NCBI RefSeq assembly: GCF_000372725.1
Contig: NW_005201286.1
Span: 181,012-245,011 of the forward strand
DNA length: 64,000 nucleotides
Direction: 5' to 3'
From: Emiliania huxleyi CCMP1516
Taxonomy: Eukaryota; Haptophyta; Isochrysidales; Noelaerhabdaceae
Each line of letters begins with the position of its first letter. Position 1 is the stretch's first letter. Below are positions 1 through 9,722 of the stretch, in pieces. The translations under genes were made by a program, and so were the position numbers. The notes under the pieces are model-generated. The model had not been told where the DNA came from. It saw only the letters and a program-made list of their open reading frames with translations, and did not search any database.

Positions 1-2907
1 CCGCCCTCCGCGCGGGAGGACCGCCGCCGAAAGCACGACGACGATGAGGACGAGATGCCCGTCGACACCGCGGTCGACACCGCGGGTGGCGGCGCCGTCG
101 CCGCGGAGGACGGCGGCGGCGGCGAGAGCGGCGTGGCGGCGGCGGGCGACCACAGCGCCACCGCAGGCCCTCGGGCTGAGAAGCCCCGCTTCCAGAAGGA
201 CGAGCATGTCGTCTACGCGAGTGAACACCCGGATGCGGACGCCGTCGTGCTTGAGGTCCATGCCGACGATTCGACCGAGTACTAGGGTACCCACTACTAC
301 ACGATCATGCTGGAGGGCGCCGCCGGCGAGCGCCAGGTGCTTGAAGGCAGGCTGCGACCCACGGAGAGCGACGGTGGCGAGGCCCGAGGCGCGGCTCTGC
401 ACGACAACGCCAGCGACGCGGGCGGGCCGCGGCCAGCGGGAGGGGGGGGGGGTGGCGCTCGCCTCTGGGAGATGGACTCGATCCGTGCCCTCAGAGAGGC
501 CCTGTCCCTGCTCACCGCGTCCGGTGCTCACTACGCGACCGTCGGCCCGTCCGAGCGGCTCGGGGTCTGCTCGCGGAGCTTCCCACTACTAGCCCGCGCT
601 CTGGAGGACAAACACAACCCGCCCCTTGGCTGCGAGGACTGCCAATGGAGGGCGGCGGACCTAGACGCGACCGGCGACTGCATGATTGCCGCGTGCGCAT
701 GGCAGCTCCGCAAACTGCTACCAGAGAGCGTCCTGATCTCGCACGGGCTGCTGTCCATGCGCCAGCGCAGGCCTGGGACGCCAAGCGAGCCAGCGACAGG
801 CTGCGCAGGGCGGTGGCCGACCACCTCCAGAAGCCAGGAGTGCTGAGTCGGCAACCCCGCCAGCCTTTTGCCCCGCCTGGCCAGGGGGACCCCACGACAG
901 TGCGGAAGCTGCTGCTGTCGGTACACAGAGCCGGCTTCTCATCGGATGCGCCTATGAACGATACGCGCGACCTCAGCGATTTCATCCACGGGGTCCGAAC
1001 CAACGCGGGGGGATGCGATGGATTTCTACTGGGTGTCGCCGACCTCTTCGGCGTCCCGATTATCGTCGACTCCATCAAGTTCGACTCGGACGAGCGGTGC
1101 ATGGCGCAGATCACGTGGCCGACGGCGGCGGCGACGCCACAACACGTGCTCCACCTCTTCCTCCAGCACGACAAGCACTGCGTCGCCATCGCCAGGGTGG
1201 CCGCTGCTGCTGACGGGCTGGGCAATCGGCACCTCAGACCGAAGGGGAACGCACCGCCGCCCCCGGCCAACGCGCCACCGGCCGCTGCTCCAGAAGCGGC
1301 GATGGACAGCGGCGGCGAGGAGCCCCCGGCGGACGACGACGAGGGGCCCGTGTGCGAGATCATCAACGACGGCGCCCCGGGCGTTCCTCAGATCCCCGAG
1401 GTGCTGTGCGCGTACCCTCCCGGAGATCGGAGGGACACACCCGGGGCTCGGTGCTCGCGCTGCGGGCTGCAGGGGCCGCGGGGCTTCGGGCTGGCAAACC
1501 AATCCAAGTCCTTCAAGGCGATGGGCAAGCACATGAACGAGGAGCGGCAGGTGCACCAGCTTGGCTCCGATGTGCTGGAGTCGGACCTGTACGACGCCGG
1601 AGTCTTTCCCTGCCCGGTGGAGGGCTGCGACGCAATAGCCTGATTCAGCACATCGAGAAGGACCACCCGCGCTGGGACGGCGTCGACACCGCGGGCAAGA
1701 AGTGGGAGGGCGGGCGCTCCGAGTTCCTTCGCCACCTGCACCAGTCGGCCGCGGTCGGGTCGCCTGCTCACTACTACAACTCCGTCTGCTACAGGAGCAA
1801 GAAGCAGACGGCGGACGGGCTCCGGACCAACCACAGTAGGTGGGTTAAGACGGTCCAGCGCGCGGCCGCCAAAGAGGCCAGCGACGGACGGAGCGCCGAG
1901 GAGCGCCTCAGGGCCAGGGCGGCGGCGGACGAGGCGCGGCGGGCTGCCTTCCGCGACCGCGGGTCGAGATACCACATATCGAGCCCGGGCATCAACTACG
2001 ACTACGAGTGGCTCCGCCCTTGGGCCGATGATCCCCGACTCCTCGCCGCGGTTAACACCGTCCGCCTCCGCCCCGACCGCCGAAGTGTGCGAGGCGAGAG
2101 TACTACCACATGCTTTACCACGCGATGAAGTACCAGCGAGACAACATGTCCAACCGCAACTGCGCCCTCGGCATCGCTTTTCTCGCCCTCGCCAAGATGG
2201 TGACCCTCAACCATTTACGAGAGGGCGGCAAGGCACGCACGGGGCAGGAGATCAAGGGGCGGGTGCGCATGGTGATGCAGGGTGGCCTGGAGCGGCTGGT
2301 CGAGGAGATGCAGCAGGAGGCCGCCGAGGCGGAGGAGGCGAGGCGGGCTCGCGTGAAGCAGGAACGCGCCGCAGCAGAACAGGAGCAGCAGCGGCGGGCG
2401 GCGGCGGGCCTGCCGGCGACGGAGGGTGGCGGAGCCGGCCGCAGCGCGAAGGCGGGGCCTGACCACGACGCTCACCTCCTCGCCGTCGTCCTCAGCCTCG
2501 CCAACTCCGGCTACCTCTCAAAGGCCTGCGCGCGCGCTTTTCCACCAACCCGATCGCCGACACGGGCCTCTTCGACGACGGACACGCAGACGGCACGCTC
2601 TCCGAAGAGCAGGCGCTGGCGCGCAACACGCTCCGCTCCCTCCATCCTCAACGAGACGGGCCGCCGCCTCCCAGCACCTTCGAGCCGGTACCTGAGCCCC
2701 TCAGGCGGCGTGAAGCGCTACGCGACCAACTCCGCCGAGTACAGGAAGGCCTTCTGGGAGGTCTTCCACTCTGTCCCCAAGGCGCGCGCCATGTCCGTGG
2801 ACGGCGTCAGCTACGAGGAGCTCGAGTTCCTGCACTACTCGGGCCCGGATGTGAGGGAGATCCTGTTCGACATCGTGGCCGCCCTTCCGGGCACCCCGTT
2901 TCGGTAG
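1..2907 (+). pseudogene. Decayed retroelement-like polyprotein with OTU-like protease and C2H2 finger
   Basis: The reading frame is already open at the left edge, so the 5' end lies outside the window. Segments in order: an SH3-like stretch (about 190-360, with EVHADD and YTIMLEG), an OTU-like cysteine protease (GDCM at about 676, His in QHDKHCVAI at about 1170), a C2H2-type finger (CPVEGC then HIEKDH, 1610-1660), a Lys/Glu-rich helix (about 2290-2400), and a final segment (VDGVSYEELEFLHYSG, about 2797-2845) that faintly resembles the start of a non-LTR reverse transcriptase. The frame is broken by a TAG at 283-285 and by frame changes near 770, 1640, 2080, 2530 and 2690; the one at 1640 lies inside the zinc finger. 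I see no GC/GT-AG introns that would repair them. OTU domains do occur in retroelements, but the RT identification is weak. An alternative is a decayed host deubiquitinase. Confidence 0.5.
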
Positions 2908-3056
2908 CCGTTTTGCATTTAGGGGTTTAAGCTCTCTCTCACAACAGGCACACGCCAAGTACCTTTATTTGCAGAAAATGCACAGGCCAAAAACAGACAG
3001 ACTTTCTTTCACGACCGTCTCGACTCTCGTGTACTGAACTCACGGCTTCCCCTTCC

Positions 3057-3248
3057 TCACTGTCCCAACCCCCACGCCTCGACCTTCGGCTTTGGCAGCA
3101 GCACAACCTGCTCAAGATCGCCGTGCCCCAAATCCGACCAAAGGCTCCACCGCGCCGGAGCTCCACACAGCGCTGACGAGATTGGCTGCGGAAGCCTCCA
3201 GTCGAAACTGCGAAACAGCGAGATAACGCGCGCCCGTGTTCGAACCAT
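3057..3248 (-). pseudogene. C-terminal remnant of the F-box/RCC1 family
   Basis: The last 30 or so residues on the minus strand (SLWSDLGHGDLEQ, then VEAWGLGQ and a stop) match the end of the three intact RCC1 genes in this window, which finish with LGHGEDLS..QLLPKKIEAWGLGR. Upstream of that tail there is no F-box and no further RCC1 blade, so this is a 3' fragment of a fourth paralogue. It lies 28 bp past the stop of the neighbouring ankyrin gene. Confidence 0.55.
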
Positions 3249-3275
3249 GCGTGCAGTGTGCTCCCAAGCAGCTCT

Positions 3276-5408
3276 CTATGAGCGCTGGGCCGCCTCCGCC
3301 GCCATCCTGGCTGCCGCTGCCTTGGCCCTCGCCGTCGCCACCGACGCGCGCCTCGCCTTGGCGGCGGCGATTGCGGCCTCCATCGCCGCCTCCTCCGCCG
3401 CCAACGCAGCCTCTTCCTCCGCCGCGGCCTCCTCCGCCGCCTCCGCCGCCGCACTCCAACGCGCGGCCTCGGCCGCCTCGGCCTCGCGCGCCGCCGCAGC
3501 CTGCCCCTCCGCCGTCTCCTCCTCGCTCGCCTCGCTCGCCGCCTCGGCCGCCGCCTCGGCCGCCGCCTCGGCCGCCGCCTCGGCCGCCTCCTCCGCCTCC
3601 GCCTCCTCCTCCGCCTCGTCCGCCGCAGCGTCCAAGCGCGCAGCTTCGGCCACCTCTGCCGACGCCGCTGCCTGGCTCTCCGGCGTGATGCCGAACCGGA
3701 TCCTCTCCTCGGTGAGCGTCTCGAGAAGCAGGAGAAGCCTCGCCTCCTCGGCCTTCTTCGCCGCCTCGGCTGCGTCTGCCTCCGACGGCGCCTCGGCACC
3801 CTCCTCGGGCTCCTGCGACGAACCCGCCCCGCCCGCCCCGCCGCCCTGCTTCTTCTTCTTCTTGCCCTTCTTCCCCTTAGCGCGCTTCTCCGCCTCGACC
3901 TCCGCCAGCAGCTCCTCGGCGTGCCGCGCCGCCTCCTTCTCCTCTGCCGCCCTCTGCGCCGCCCTCTCCGCCGCTCCCGCGGCCCACGCCGCCTCCGCCG
4001 CAGCCTTCTCCGCCGCCTCCGCAGCCTTCTTCGCTGCCTCCGCCGCCGCCTTCTCCGCTGCCGCATGCTCCTCGAGGGCACGCACGCACTTGGCGTGGCC
4101 CTCCCCCTTGGCCCACTGCAGCGCCGTCTTGCCGTACTCATCGCGCAACGTCATGTCTGCGCCGTGCCGCAACGCCAACTCGACCAGCTTCTCGAAGCCG
4201 CACGAGGCGGCGATACTCAGCGCGGTGCTGCCGCCTCTGGTCTGCAACGAGACATCCGCACCGCGCTGGAGCAGCGCCTCGGCCAGCCCCTCGCGGCCGT
4301 AGGCCATCGCGATCATCAGCAGCGTCATGCCGCTAAAAGAGCCGTCCGAAAAGGCGCACACGAACCTCTCGTCGACCCGCCCGTCGCCGTCGAGCCACGT
4401 CAGCACCGCCTCCTCGTCGCCTCGCTGAGCCGCTTGCACAACCTCTTCTGTCGGCTCGGCCTCCTTGCCACCCTCGCCGCTCGAAGCAGAGGCCGCGGCA
4501 CTCGCACCCACCGCCGCGTCTCCGCCGCCTGCCTCGGCCGACGGCGCCTTGCTCCGGACCGCCGCCACCGCCCCGAGGTACGTCCTGAAGGCCTCGACGC
4601 ACTCAGCGAGGCCCCTCTCCTTGGCCCACTGCAGCGCCGTCTTGCCGTACGCATCGCGCAACGTCATGTCCGCGCCCGCCCGCAGCAAGCGCAGCACGAC
4701 GGCGGGGCGGTTGAAGTAGGCGGCGTGCATCAGCGCGGTGCCACCGTTCTCGTCTTGCTGGTCGATGTCCGCGCCACGCCGCAGCAGCAGGTCGACCACC
4801 CGCTCTTTGCCGCCCTGGGCAGCCGCTGTCAGCGTCGTCCCGATCTCCGCGCCGTGCTGCAGCAGCACGTCCACCACCCGCTCGCGGCCACAGTTGGCTG
4901 CAGCGTTGAGCGCTGTGGTGCCGAGACTGTTCTGCAGGTTGATGTCTGCGCCACGCTTCAGGAGGAGCTCGACAGTCTGCACGTGCCCGTTCTGCGCGGA
5001 GAGGATGAGCAGGGTGCATGGAATTATCTTGCCGGCCTCAGAGGGTCCCTCAGCGAGAGTGTCCGCCTTCCCGCCTTCATTCAGCCACTGTCGCACCGGT
5101 CCCACGCGGCCGTCCGTAGCCGCCTTCAGGACGTTCTTTTGGACTTCACCACCCGGCGCGCTGCCAGCAGACGGCAGAGGCGTGCGGAGCACGGCGGAGG
5201 CGCGGAAGGGCGCGGCGGGCATGACGTCTTGGCGGCTAGCGGCGGCAAGCGAGCCCAGCACGATGGGTTTTGCGGACCGATTTCTTTTTTCCCAATTCAG
5301 ATCAAGCGGAGGCAGAGCCTCGTGGCGCAGTGCCTTCCAGTTGCGCTCCAAGTGCGCTCCAGTGGGCTCCAAGCTACTCGCCACGAGAAGGCAGCATGTG
5401 CGGCGCAA
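3276..5408 (-). CDS. Ankyrin-repeat protein with long Ala/Glu-rich coiled coil
   Basis: A 710-residue open frame. Residues about 110-280 hold an ankyrin array (repeats such as TLLILSAQNGHVQTVELLL and TALMHAAYFNRPAVV), about 330-450 a second array, each ending in a GKTALQWAK..G..ECV type half repeat. The remaining 260 residues are Ala/Glu/Lys-rich with AAEKAAAEAAKKAA-type heptads and a basic KGKKGKKKKK patch, predicted as a long charged helix. Ankyrin arrays bind partner proteins; no catalytic domain is visible, so the role is probably scaffolding. The first 60 residues are not ankyrin-like and may be 5' UTR; Met63 (5222) is an alternative start. The architecture (ankyrin block, QWAKEEGHAECV cap, Ala-rich helix) closely matches the first half of the kinase at 36498-40796, so the two are paralogous in part. 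Confidence 0.75.
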   Translation of the reverse strand: MRRTCCLLVASSLEPTGAHLERNWKALRHEALPPLDLNWEKRNRSAKPIVLGSLAAASRQDVMPAAPFRASAVLRTPLPSAGSAPGGEVQKNVLKAATDGRVGPVRQWLNEGGKADTLAEGPSEAGKIIPCTLLILSAQNGHVQTVELLLKRGADINLQNSLGTTALNAAANCGRERVVDVLLQHGAEIGTTLTAAAQGGKERVVDLLLRRGADIDQQDENGGTALMHAAYFNRPAVVLRLLRAGADMTLRDAYGKTALQWAKERGLAECVEAFRTYLGAVAAVRSKAPSAEAGGGDAAVGASAAASASSGEGGKEAEPTEEVVQAAQRGDEEAVLTWLDGDGRVDERFVCAFSDGSFSGMTLLMIAMAYGREGLAEALLQRGADVSLQTRGGSTALSIAASCGFEKLVELALRHGADMTLRDEYGKTALQWAKGEGHAKCVRALEEHAAAEKAAAEAAKKAAEAAEKAAAEAAWAAGAAERAAQRAAEEKEAARHAEELLAEVEAEKRAKGKKGKKKKKQGGGAGGAGSSQEPEEGAEAPSEADAAEAAKKAEEARLLLLLETLTEERIRFGITPESQAAASAEVAEAARLDAAADEAEEEAEAEEAAEAAAEAAAEAAAEAASEASEEETAEGQAAAAREAEAAEAARWSAAAEAAEEAAAEEEAALAAEEAAMEAAIAAAKARRASVATARAKAAAARMAAEAAQRS

Positions 5409-5420
5409 CGGCGCACGCCC

Positions 5421-5884
5421 TGAGCGAGTTGGCCTGTCCGAGGGTTTCCTCTCGCACCCTACCTGGTTTCCTTTCCGTGTTTCCTGCTCGTTTCCCTACA
5501 ACACCCTCTAGTTTCCTCGGGAAACCCCGGGGAAACTCCGTGGAATTCGTCATTTTGGGGGGGCTCTGAGCCGTGTCTGAGGCTGTTTTGGGGCCAAAAT
5601 CGGCAAAATACCGGGTATTTTGCGGGTATACCTGGAAAACCCCGGTATACCTGGAAAATACCTGGGTATCGTGCCGATTTCCTCAATTTTGCCCCAGATT
5701 TTGCCCCAGACCAGCTCTCAGACTCAGGGAAACTCGCGAGTTTCCCGAGGGAAACTCGAGAGAAACAGAATGGAGCACCAAACACCCTCTGGTTTCCCTG
5801 GAAACTTCCGGAAACGCAAAGTGCTGGGGACCCTCTGGTTTCCCTCTGGGTTGCCGGAAACCCTCGGACAGGCCAATGAGCGAG
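5421..5884. mobile_element. hAT-like MITE, copy 1, with 8-bp target site duplication
   Basis: A 448-bp element (5429-5876) with perfect 21-bp terminal inverted repeats starting TTGGCCTGTCCGAGGG. It is flanked by the 8-bp direct repeat TGAGCGAG (5421-5428 and 5877-5884). The interior is noncoding and full of short GTTTCC/GGAAAC and TACCTGGAAAA motifs. An 8-bp target duplication with short TIRs is characteristic of the hAT superfamily; with no transposase inside, this is a non-autonomous MITE. A second copy lies at 54612-55046. It begins about 20 bp upstream of the longest ankyrin frame, so it could affect that promoter. Confidence 0.85.
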
Positions 5885-6519
5885 GCGTCGCGGACGCGGT
5901 CCATCCAGTGCTTTATTTATCGATGGCGATCTGAGCGACACGATGACACCGTTTGTCGTGCGGCAGGCCGCCGGCATGTCCTCCCAGCTCCGCCTGGCGA
6001 GAGGGAAAGATCAAAGAAAGAAGAAAGCGCGGCACGGACAACCCAAGGCAGGGATGCCGGGATGGGAGGACGGCACGCCGCCACCACACAGCTCACAGGG
6101 ATTTTAAGAAGAGGTGTGTGGTGCGCTATCCGTCGCCCACCCTTGCGCCTTGGGCGTCTGCCTCTTCCTATCTCTCTTCGCAGTCCCTAGAGGGAAGGCA
6201 AGCGCCAGGAGGACGAAGAATTCTTTTTGCCCCCCCCCCCCCTCTCTGACGGAAAGCGCGCGCGAGATTTCTTTTTTATGGCTGGAAAGAAAAGGGCGAA
6301 GAGTAGTTGTCAAATTCACCCATGGGTTTCTTGCCGTCGTCCCTGGGCACTCCCAGCGGAGTCCGGAGGAATAAAATCGCGCCGGGACGCGGGAGAAGGT
6401 TTTTTCCCTCTAGCCCGATGCCGCCGATCATCCGGCCCGCTGGGTGCGCTTCTGCCTTCTCGCAGCTCCCCGGCCCTGGGTGTGAGGTTGCCAACCGCAC
6501 TCCACACATTGGGCTACAA
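5885..6519. other. Intergenic, no gene recognised
   Basis: I found no convincing coding frame. The stretch contains short purine-rich tracts and a C11 run near 6231. It separates the MITE from the interspersed repeat at 6520. Confidence 0.5.
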
Positions 6520-6960
6520 CTAGGTAGGTAGGTAGAAAGGTGAAGAACAGCCAGGCTCGGACTGGACACCAACGCGGTATGGGTGGACGCTAGACAGATG
6601 ATGACGACACGCACGAGCGACACACAGACACAAACAAGCTCACAAGACACACAGCCAGCGGGCTGCCACACACCCTGAGTCGGCTTACACATAACTCAAG
6701 GCCATACATATCCTCCCTGTCGCCCCCCCCAGCACTCCACGGTGCCAAGAGAAACAAACAAGGGCACAACGACACAACAGACGACAGGAAGTGACATGCG
6801 AGGCTAGAGCAGGCTTGCTCTACCTCCAGCAATCTCTCCGGCCGGCGAGGCACGGACGAGACCGTGTGTGGGGTCTAAGTGAGGTGTCTATGGACGCTCT
6901 CCTCACGGGCTAGCTGCCTGCGGCTAGCCCTATCTCGCACTCACGGGCAGTGACAATTCA
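6520..6960 (-). repeat. Interspersed repeat (SINE/LINE-tail-like), copy A
   Basis: About 430 bp that recur in the opposite orientation at 18855-19290. Shared blocks include GTGCGAGATAGGGCT near one end, CACCAACGCGGTATGGGTGG near the other, and the GAGCAAGCCTGCTCTA palindrome-like core. Read on the minus strand, the unit ends in a CTAC-type tetranucleotide run (seen on the plus strand as TAGGTAGGTAGGTAG at about 6523), which resembles the microsatellite tail of a non-LTR element or SINE. No ORF is conserved between copies. Confidence 0.65.
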
Positions 6961-7065
6961 ATGGGGGAGTGTTTGCGAGCAGAGGCGCGTGGGCTAAATC
7001 TAGGCCGCACGTCGTGGCAGAACTGTAAACCCCACCTGGCTTCCTCCCGCTAAATATCGCCAGAG

Positions 7066-7620
7066 TTATCTTGCACCTCGAAGCGCAGAAGGGCTCCAAC
7101 CTCCTCTCCCATCTGGCGCTTGCGTCGGGCAGCGTGGGCGCGGCATCCGTGACGGATGCGGGCCCTTCTCTCGCGGGATCGCTGGGAGCCGCTCGGCTCC
7201 CCACGCGCCGCCGAGCTGCAATGGCGCCACCGCAACGGCTGCCCCTCCTCGGCTCCCGCCCCGGGGCTGCCGAAATAGGTGCCCCGAGCCACCGTTTGCA
7301 ACATCCGCGCGGAACGGCGGTGCTGCCGACGCCCCCCCGACCGGCAAACACCACCAGAAGGGCGGTGGTGATCGCTCCCGGTCAGTAATGTCGTCGTCGT
7401 CGCGCAGTTCCCTTAAGTGACGTTCGGCGCCCGGCGGCGCTGGCGGCCAAGAATCCGGATTTTCGTCTCTCGACGCGAAGATATGGTCCCGAGTCTCACT
7501 ACTCGCCCCTCCATCCTGTAGGTCCGGACCTTGCCTGCTCAGTAGCCGCGATAAATCGTCGCCCTCATCGTCCGCGGTCATCCTTTCAGCCTCAAACGGG
7601 CCAAACGACAGTCTCGCCAT
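7066..7620 (-). CDS. Hypothetical ORF, doubtful
   Basis: A GC-rich open frame of about 185 residues from the Met of MARLSFGPFEAERM. It has an acidic patch (ADDEGDDLS, RDDDDITDRE) and no recognised domain. Open frames are common by chance in GC-rich DNA, and no paralogue or splice signal supports it, so it may not be a gene. The surroundings (6961-9722) otherwise show no recognisable gene. Confidence 0.2.
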   Translation of the reverse strand: MARLSFGPFEAERMTADDEGDDLSRLLSRQGPDLQDGGASSETRDHIFASRDENPDSWPPAPPGAERHLRELRDDDDITDRERSPPPFWWCLPVGGASAAPPFRADVANGGSGHLFRQPRGGSRGGAAVAVAPLQLGGAWGAERLPAIPREKGPHPSRMPRPRCPTQAPDGRGGWSPSALRGAR

Positions 7621-8101
7621 CACCCATCTCGCCTCTCGCGATCGCGTCACGGCTTCCCTTGTGCCGCGAGTAGGCGTGTGAGTGATGGCCCTGCCACCAG
7701 GTACACGGCTACACCTCGGGACGCCGTGCTGAGACGGGTAGAGCCGCCCCACGGGAGCGAAAGCCGCCTCGCGCGCCTCAGCCCGCCGGGCCCCTCGGCG
7801 GCCAGTGTGGGGTGGATACGGCGGTGATAAACCCCCCTGACAGCAGCGCCTCACGGCGTGGGCTGCGAGGTCACTCGGGGTGACCCAGGGGGCGGCGGGG
7901 GAGCAATCTCCTGCCGGAGCAGCGGGTGATATTCCCGCTACTCGCTCGAGTTTGAGGTGCGCCGCGCCTCGCCTGTGTTGCCTTCCCGGCCGCCCCAGCC
8001 GCCCTCACCGTTCCTCATCCCCTCCCCCACCCCCTCCCCCTCAGGCTAGACCCTCGCCACCTCTACTGCCACTGTCTCCGCCACCTCCGCCGCCGTTTCT
8101 C

Positions 8102-8454
8102 NNNNNNNNNNNNNNNNNNNNNNNNNNNNNNNNNNNNNNNNNNNNNNNNNNNNNNNNNNNNNNNNNNNNNNNNNNNNNNNNNNNNNNNNNNNNNNNNNNN
8201 NNNNNNNNNNNNNNNNNNNNNNNNNNNNNNNNNNNNNNNNNNNNNNNNNNNNNNNNNNNNNNNNNNNNNNNNNNNNNNNNNNNNNNNNNNNNNNNNNNNN
8301 NNNNNNNNNNNNNNNNNNNNNNNNNNNNNNNNNNNNNNNNNNNNNNNNNNNNNNNNNNNNNNNNNNNNNNNNNNNNNNNNNNNNNNNNNNNNNNNNNNNN
8401 NNNNNNNNNNNNNNNNNNNNNNNNNNNNNNNNNNNNNNNNNNNNNNNNNNNNNN
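8102..8454. other. Assembly gap (353 N)
   Basis: A run of N. The flanks are C-rich (CCCCCTC repeats) on the left and G-rich on the right, so the gap probably covers a low-complexity GC tract. Frames called across it are not evidence of coding. Confidence 1.
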
Positions 8455-9722
8455 GTGCGGGCTGGGGGCGGCGGCGGCACTCTGCGGGTGGCGGGCGAGC
8501 TGCTGGCTGGCCGGCGGCGCGTCTCGACTCAAATTATGGGCCGCCTCTCGGCCGTGTGGCGCGAGGAGAGGGCGGCGCGCTCGGCGCGCTGGCGGCGGTG
8601 AAGCCTCTCAGAGTGGGCGCTGGCTGGCCAAGGGCGTCGGGCGGGTGCGGGGCGGCACTCGGGTCGCCGGGACGGGCCGTGGTGGCCCGTGTGGCGTTCG
8701 TGAGGGACTGTTTGGGCGCCCCGGCAGCCTCCCCGCCTGCGTGACCAGGGCCGGTTTGGCAGCGGTTTGGGCTGTGTGTGGGCTGGTCGCGGTAGGGGAT
8801 ATAGTGCTTGTTTATGGTCCCACTCACCACTCCCGGCCAACGGGGCCTCGCGGGGCGTCCTCGTTTGCAGTAAAGGCCTCTGCCATCGCTCAGAGTCCCA
8901 AACCATGTGATCCTCCGCGCCGCCGCGCCCGAGTAGTCTGCCAGATGCGACGTCGTCGGGGAGGGCGTCGTCGCGGGCGCCAACGTCGTCATGCGAGCCC
9001 CTACGGCTGTCCAAGGGCACGTCTGGGTGACCAGGGGCGGGGGTCGAGCCGTGAGTGCTCCGCCGGGGCGAGCTTCTGGGTCCATGGGACCGCTGCCGGA
9101 CCCATCCGAGAGCCTCTCCGGACACGTTCGCTCGACGGCCTAGTTGGCGGCCGATGTTCGACGACTAAAGCTCCGGACGCCGCGGCCAAAGGTCCGCCCA
9201 CGGCCCCAGGGCTCGTGGTGGGTGTGGGGTGTGCCTCACGAGGCGGAGAAGCCGCGTGAACTCCCGTAGAAGCTCGCGAAGTGCGGATTTGGAGCGCCGC
9301 GCCGGACCTCCGCCGGGGCCCGCCGGGGCGCCGTATGGGCCTCGGGGTGCCCGATAAGCTTAGAGGTGCGGTTTTTTTTGCTTGTGTCTATCGGTTCATG
9401 TCATGGACCGGCCCTGGGAAGCCTTTGACCGCGCGCGGAGGGTGTTACGGGGCCGTGATGATTTAGCGGGAGGGAAATCGGGGCCGATTTGCCCAGTGTG
9501 CAAGTGCTCCAAGTGCTCCCAGGGGCACTAAGATGCATTACTAGAACACCGAGAAGCTCGACGACCAAGTGGATGCACGGCATGACGCCCAGTGAACGGC
9601 GGGGTTGAGTTTTCACACGCGGCTCCCCTCCCCCATCTCGCGCGTGAGCGCTGAGCCTCGCACACTCACCGGCTCTTCTTCGCCTCGCGCCACCGCGCGC
9701 GGCAGCGCGAGCACGCGCCGCG
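8455..9722. other. GC-rich stretch with no supported gene
   Basis: Several open frames exist on both strands but none shows a recognisable domain, a paralogue here, or a clear codon signature. The end of this stretch is the 3' flank of the minus-strand ankyrin gene. Confidence 0.45.

Noticed and set aside
763-780. Possible programmed frameshift in the OTU region
   Set aside because: No slippery heptamer or downstream structure stands out, and there are at least five other lesions including a TAG, so decay is simpler.
2939-4141. Arg-rich minus-strand frame of 400 codons
   Set aside because: It is an out-of-phase reading of the Ala/Glu-rich coiled coil of the ankyrin gene; runs of Arg arise from GCC/CGC shift.
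7880-9259. 459-codon plus frame across the N gap
   Set aside because: A quarter of it is N, and the rest has no domain; frame continuity across a gap means nothing.
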